From Methanocellales archaeon (lineage in GTDB: Archaea; Halobacteriota; UBA148; JAUWXC01), in contig JAUWXC010000003.1 in NCBI GenBank assembly GCA_030616565.1, positions 1-14,218 of the forward strand: a DNA stretch of 14,218 bases. The letters run 5' to 3'. The notes under the pieces were generated by a model. It was given only the letters and a program-made list of their open reading frames with translations. It ran no database searches and was not told the origin of the DNA. How positions within the stretch are numbered: the stretch's first letter is position 1; every line of letters begins with the position of its first letter. Both the position numbers and the translations under genes were made by a program. Positions 14,144 to 14,218 of the stretch are shown piece by piece.

Positions 14144-14218
14144 TCCCGCCTCCCGGATTTGAACCGGGGACATCGCGGTCTCTGCGCGGTAATGTGCTCG
14201 CAGCGAGCATTAGCAAAC
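14144..14218 (-). tRNA. tRNA-Tyr, 3' part, intron-containing, cut by window edge
   Basis: Exon 2 is 14144-14179: A38, anticodon-stem half CCGCG, variable ATGTC, T arm CCCGG-TTCAAAT-CCGGG, acceptor half AGGCGGG and A73. This implies a 5' acceptor strand CCCGCCT starting with C1, the archaeal tRNA-Tyr C1-G72 identity mark. The remaining bases (14180-14218) are intron; exon 1 is outside. The intron ends GCAG-AG before A38, which pairs with the expected CTGT of a GTA anticodon loop. It contains a 9-bp hairpin with a 2-nt bulge (14190-14212). No CCA is encoded. It is 27 nt upstream of tRNA-Asp on the same strand. Confidence 0.85.

Noticed and set aside
14004..14216. 70-codon open frame over the tRNA region
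   Set aside because: It reads through the tRNA-Tyr and tRNA-Asp genes and introns; the tRNA structures explain the sequence.
1..14218. CRISPR array, insertion sequence, prophage or defence island
   Set aside because: No direct-repeat array, transposase, integrase or terminal inverted repeats were seen; the genes are housekeeping types in dense operons.

Overview
The window is archaeal and most likely euryarchaeal. It carries a TFE-type transcription factor, the tRNA methylase aTrm56, an archaeal-type S-adenosylmethionine synthetase, a DacZ-like diadenylate cyclase, a DUF460 protein, a UPF0282 metallo-hydrolase, an FtsZ preceded by a CdrS-like ribbon-helix-helix gene, TATA-box promoters and two tRNA genes with bulge-helix-bulge introns. 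Taken together this resembles Methanomicrobia-like lineages (methanogens, ANME-1/Syntrophoarchaeum relatives), but no single marker here fixes the taxon. Coding is dense: no gene-free stretch reaches 300 bases, and I see no insertion sequence, prophage or CRISPR array.

Layout. Bases 1-2129, minus strand: aTrm56, then an ATP-grasp protein, then TFE (its 3' end is cut by the window edge), in a tight information-processing operon. Bases 2192-4023, plus strand: a DRE-TIM condensing enzyme (best guess Re-citrate synthase or a homocitrate/isopropylmalate synthase relative) and an unrecognised 186-residue protein with two cysteine pairs. Bases 4020-6822, minus strand: aconitase/isopropylmalate isomerase large and small subunits and an isocitrate/isopropylmalate dehydrogenase that keeps E. 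coli-type NADP determinants. These two operons point at each other and share a TTAA at their stop codons. Together they could run oxaloacetate + acetyl-CoA to citrate, isocitrate and 2-oxoglutarate.

Bases 6887-8993, plus strand: a c-di-AMP synthase (DacZ-like) and S-adenosylmethionine synthetase, each apparently with its own promoter. Bases 8979-10217, minus strand: a short DUF460 protein. Bases 10266-11210, plus strand: a TtuA/NcsA-type tRNA thiolation enzyme, divergent from DUF460. Bases 11200-12487, minus strand: cdrS-like gene and ftsZ. Bases 12644-13947, plus strand: a UPF0282 metallo-beta-lactamase-fold protein and a small membrane protein. Bases 13953-14218, minus strand: tRNA-Asp with a 91-nt intron and the 3' part of a tRNA-Tyr gene, also with an intron.

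Themes: most first genes of transcription units have a TATA-like element about 26-37 nt from the start codon and no Shine-Dalgarno (leaderless style), whereas internal genes usually have one. All three convergent gene pairs overlap at their 3' ends. Several tRNA-related functions recur (aTrm56, TtuA/NcsA, intron-bearing tRNAs).
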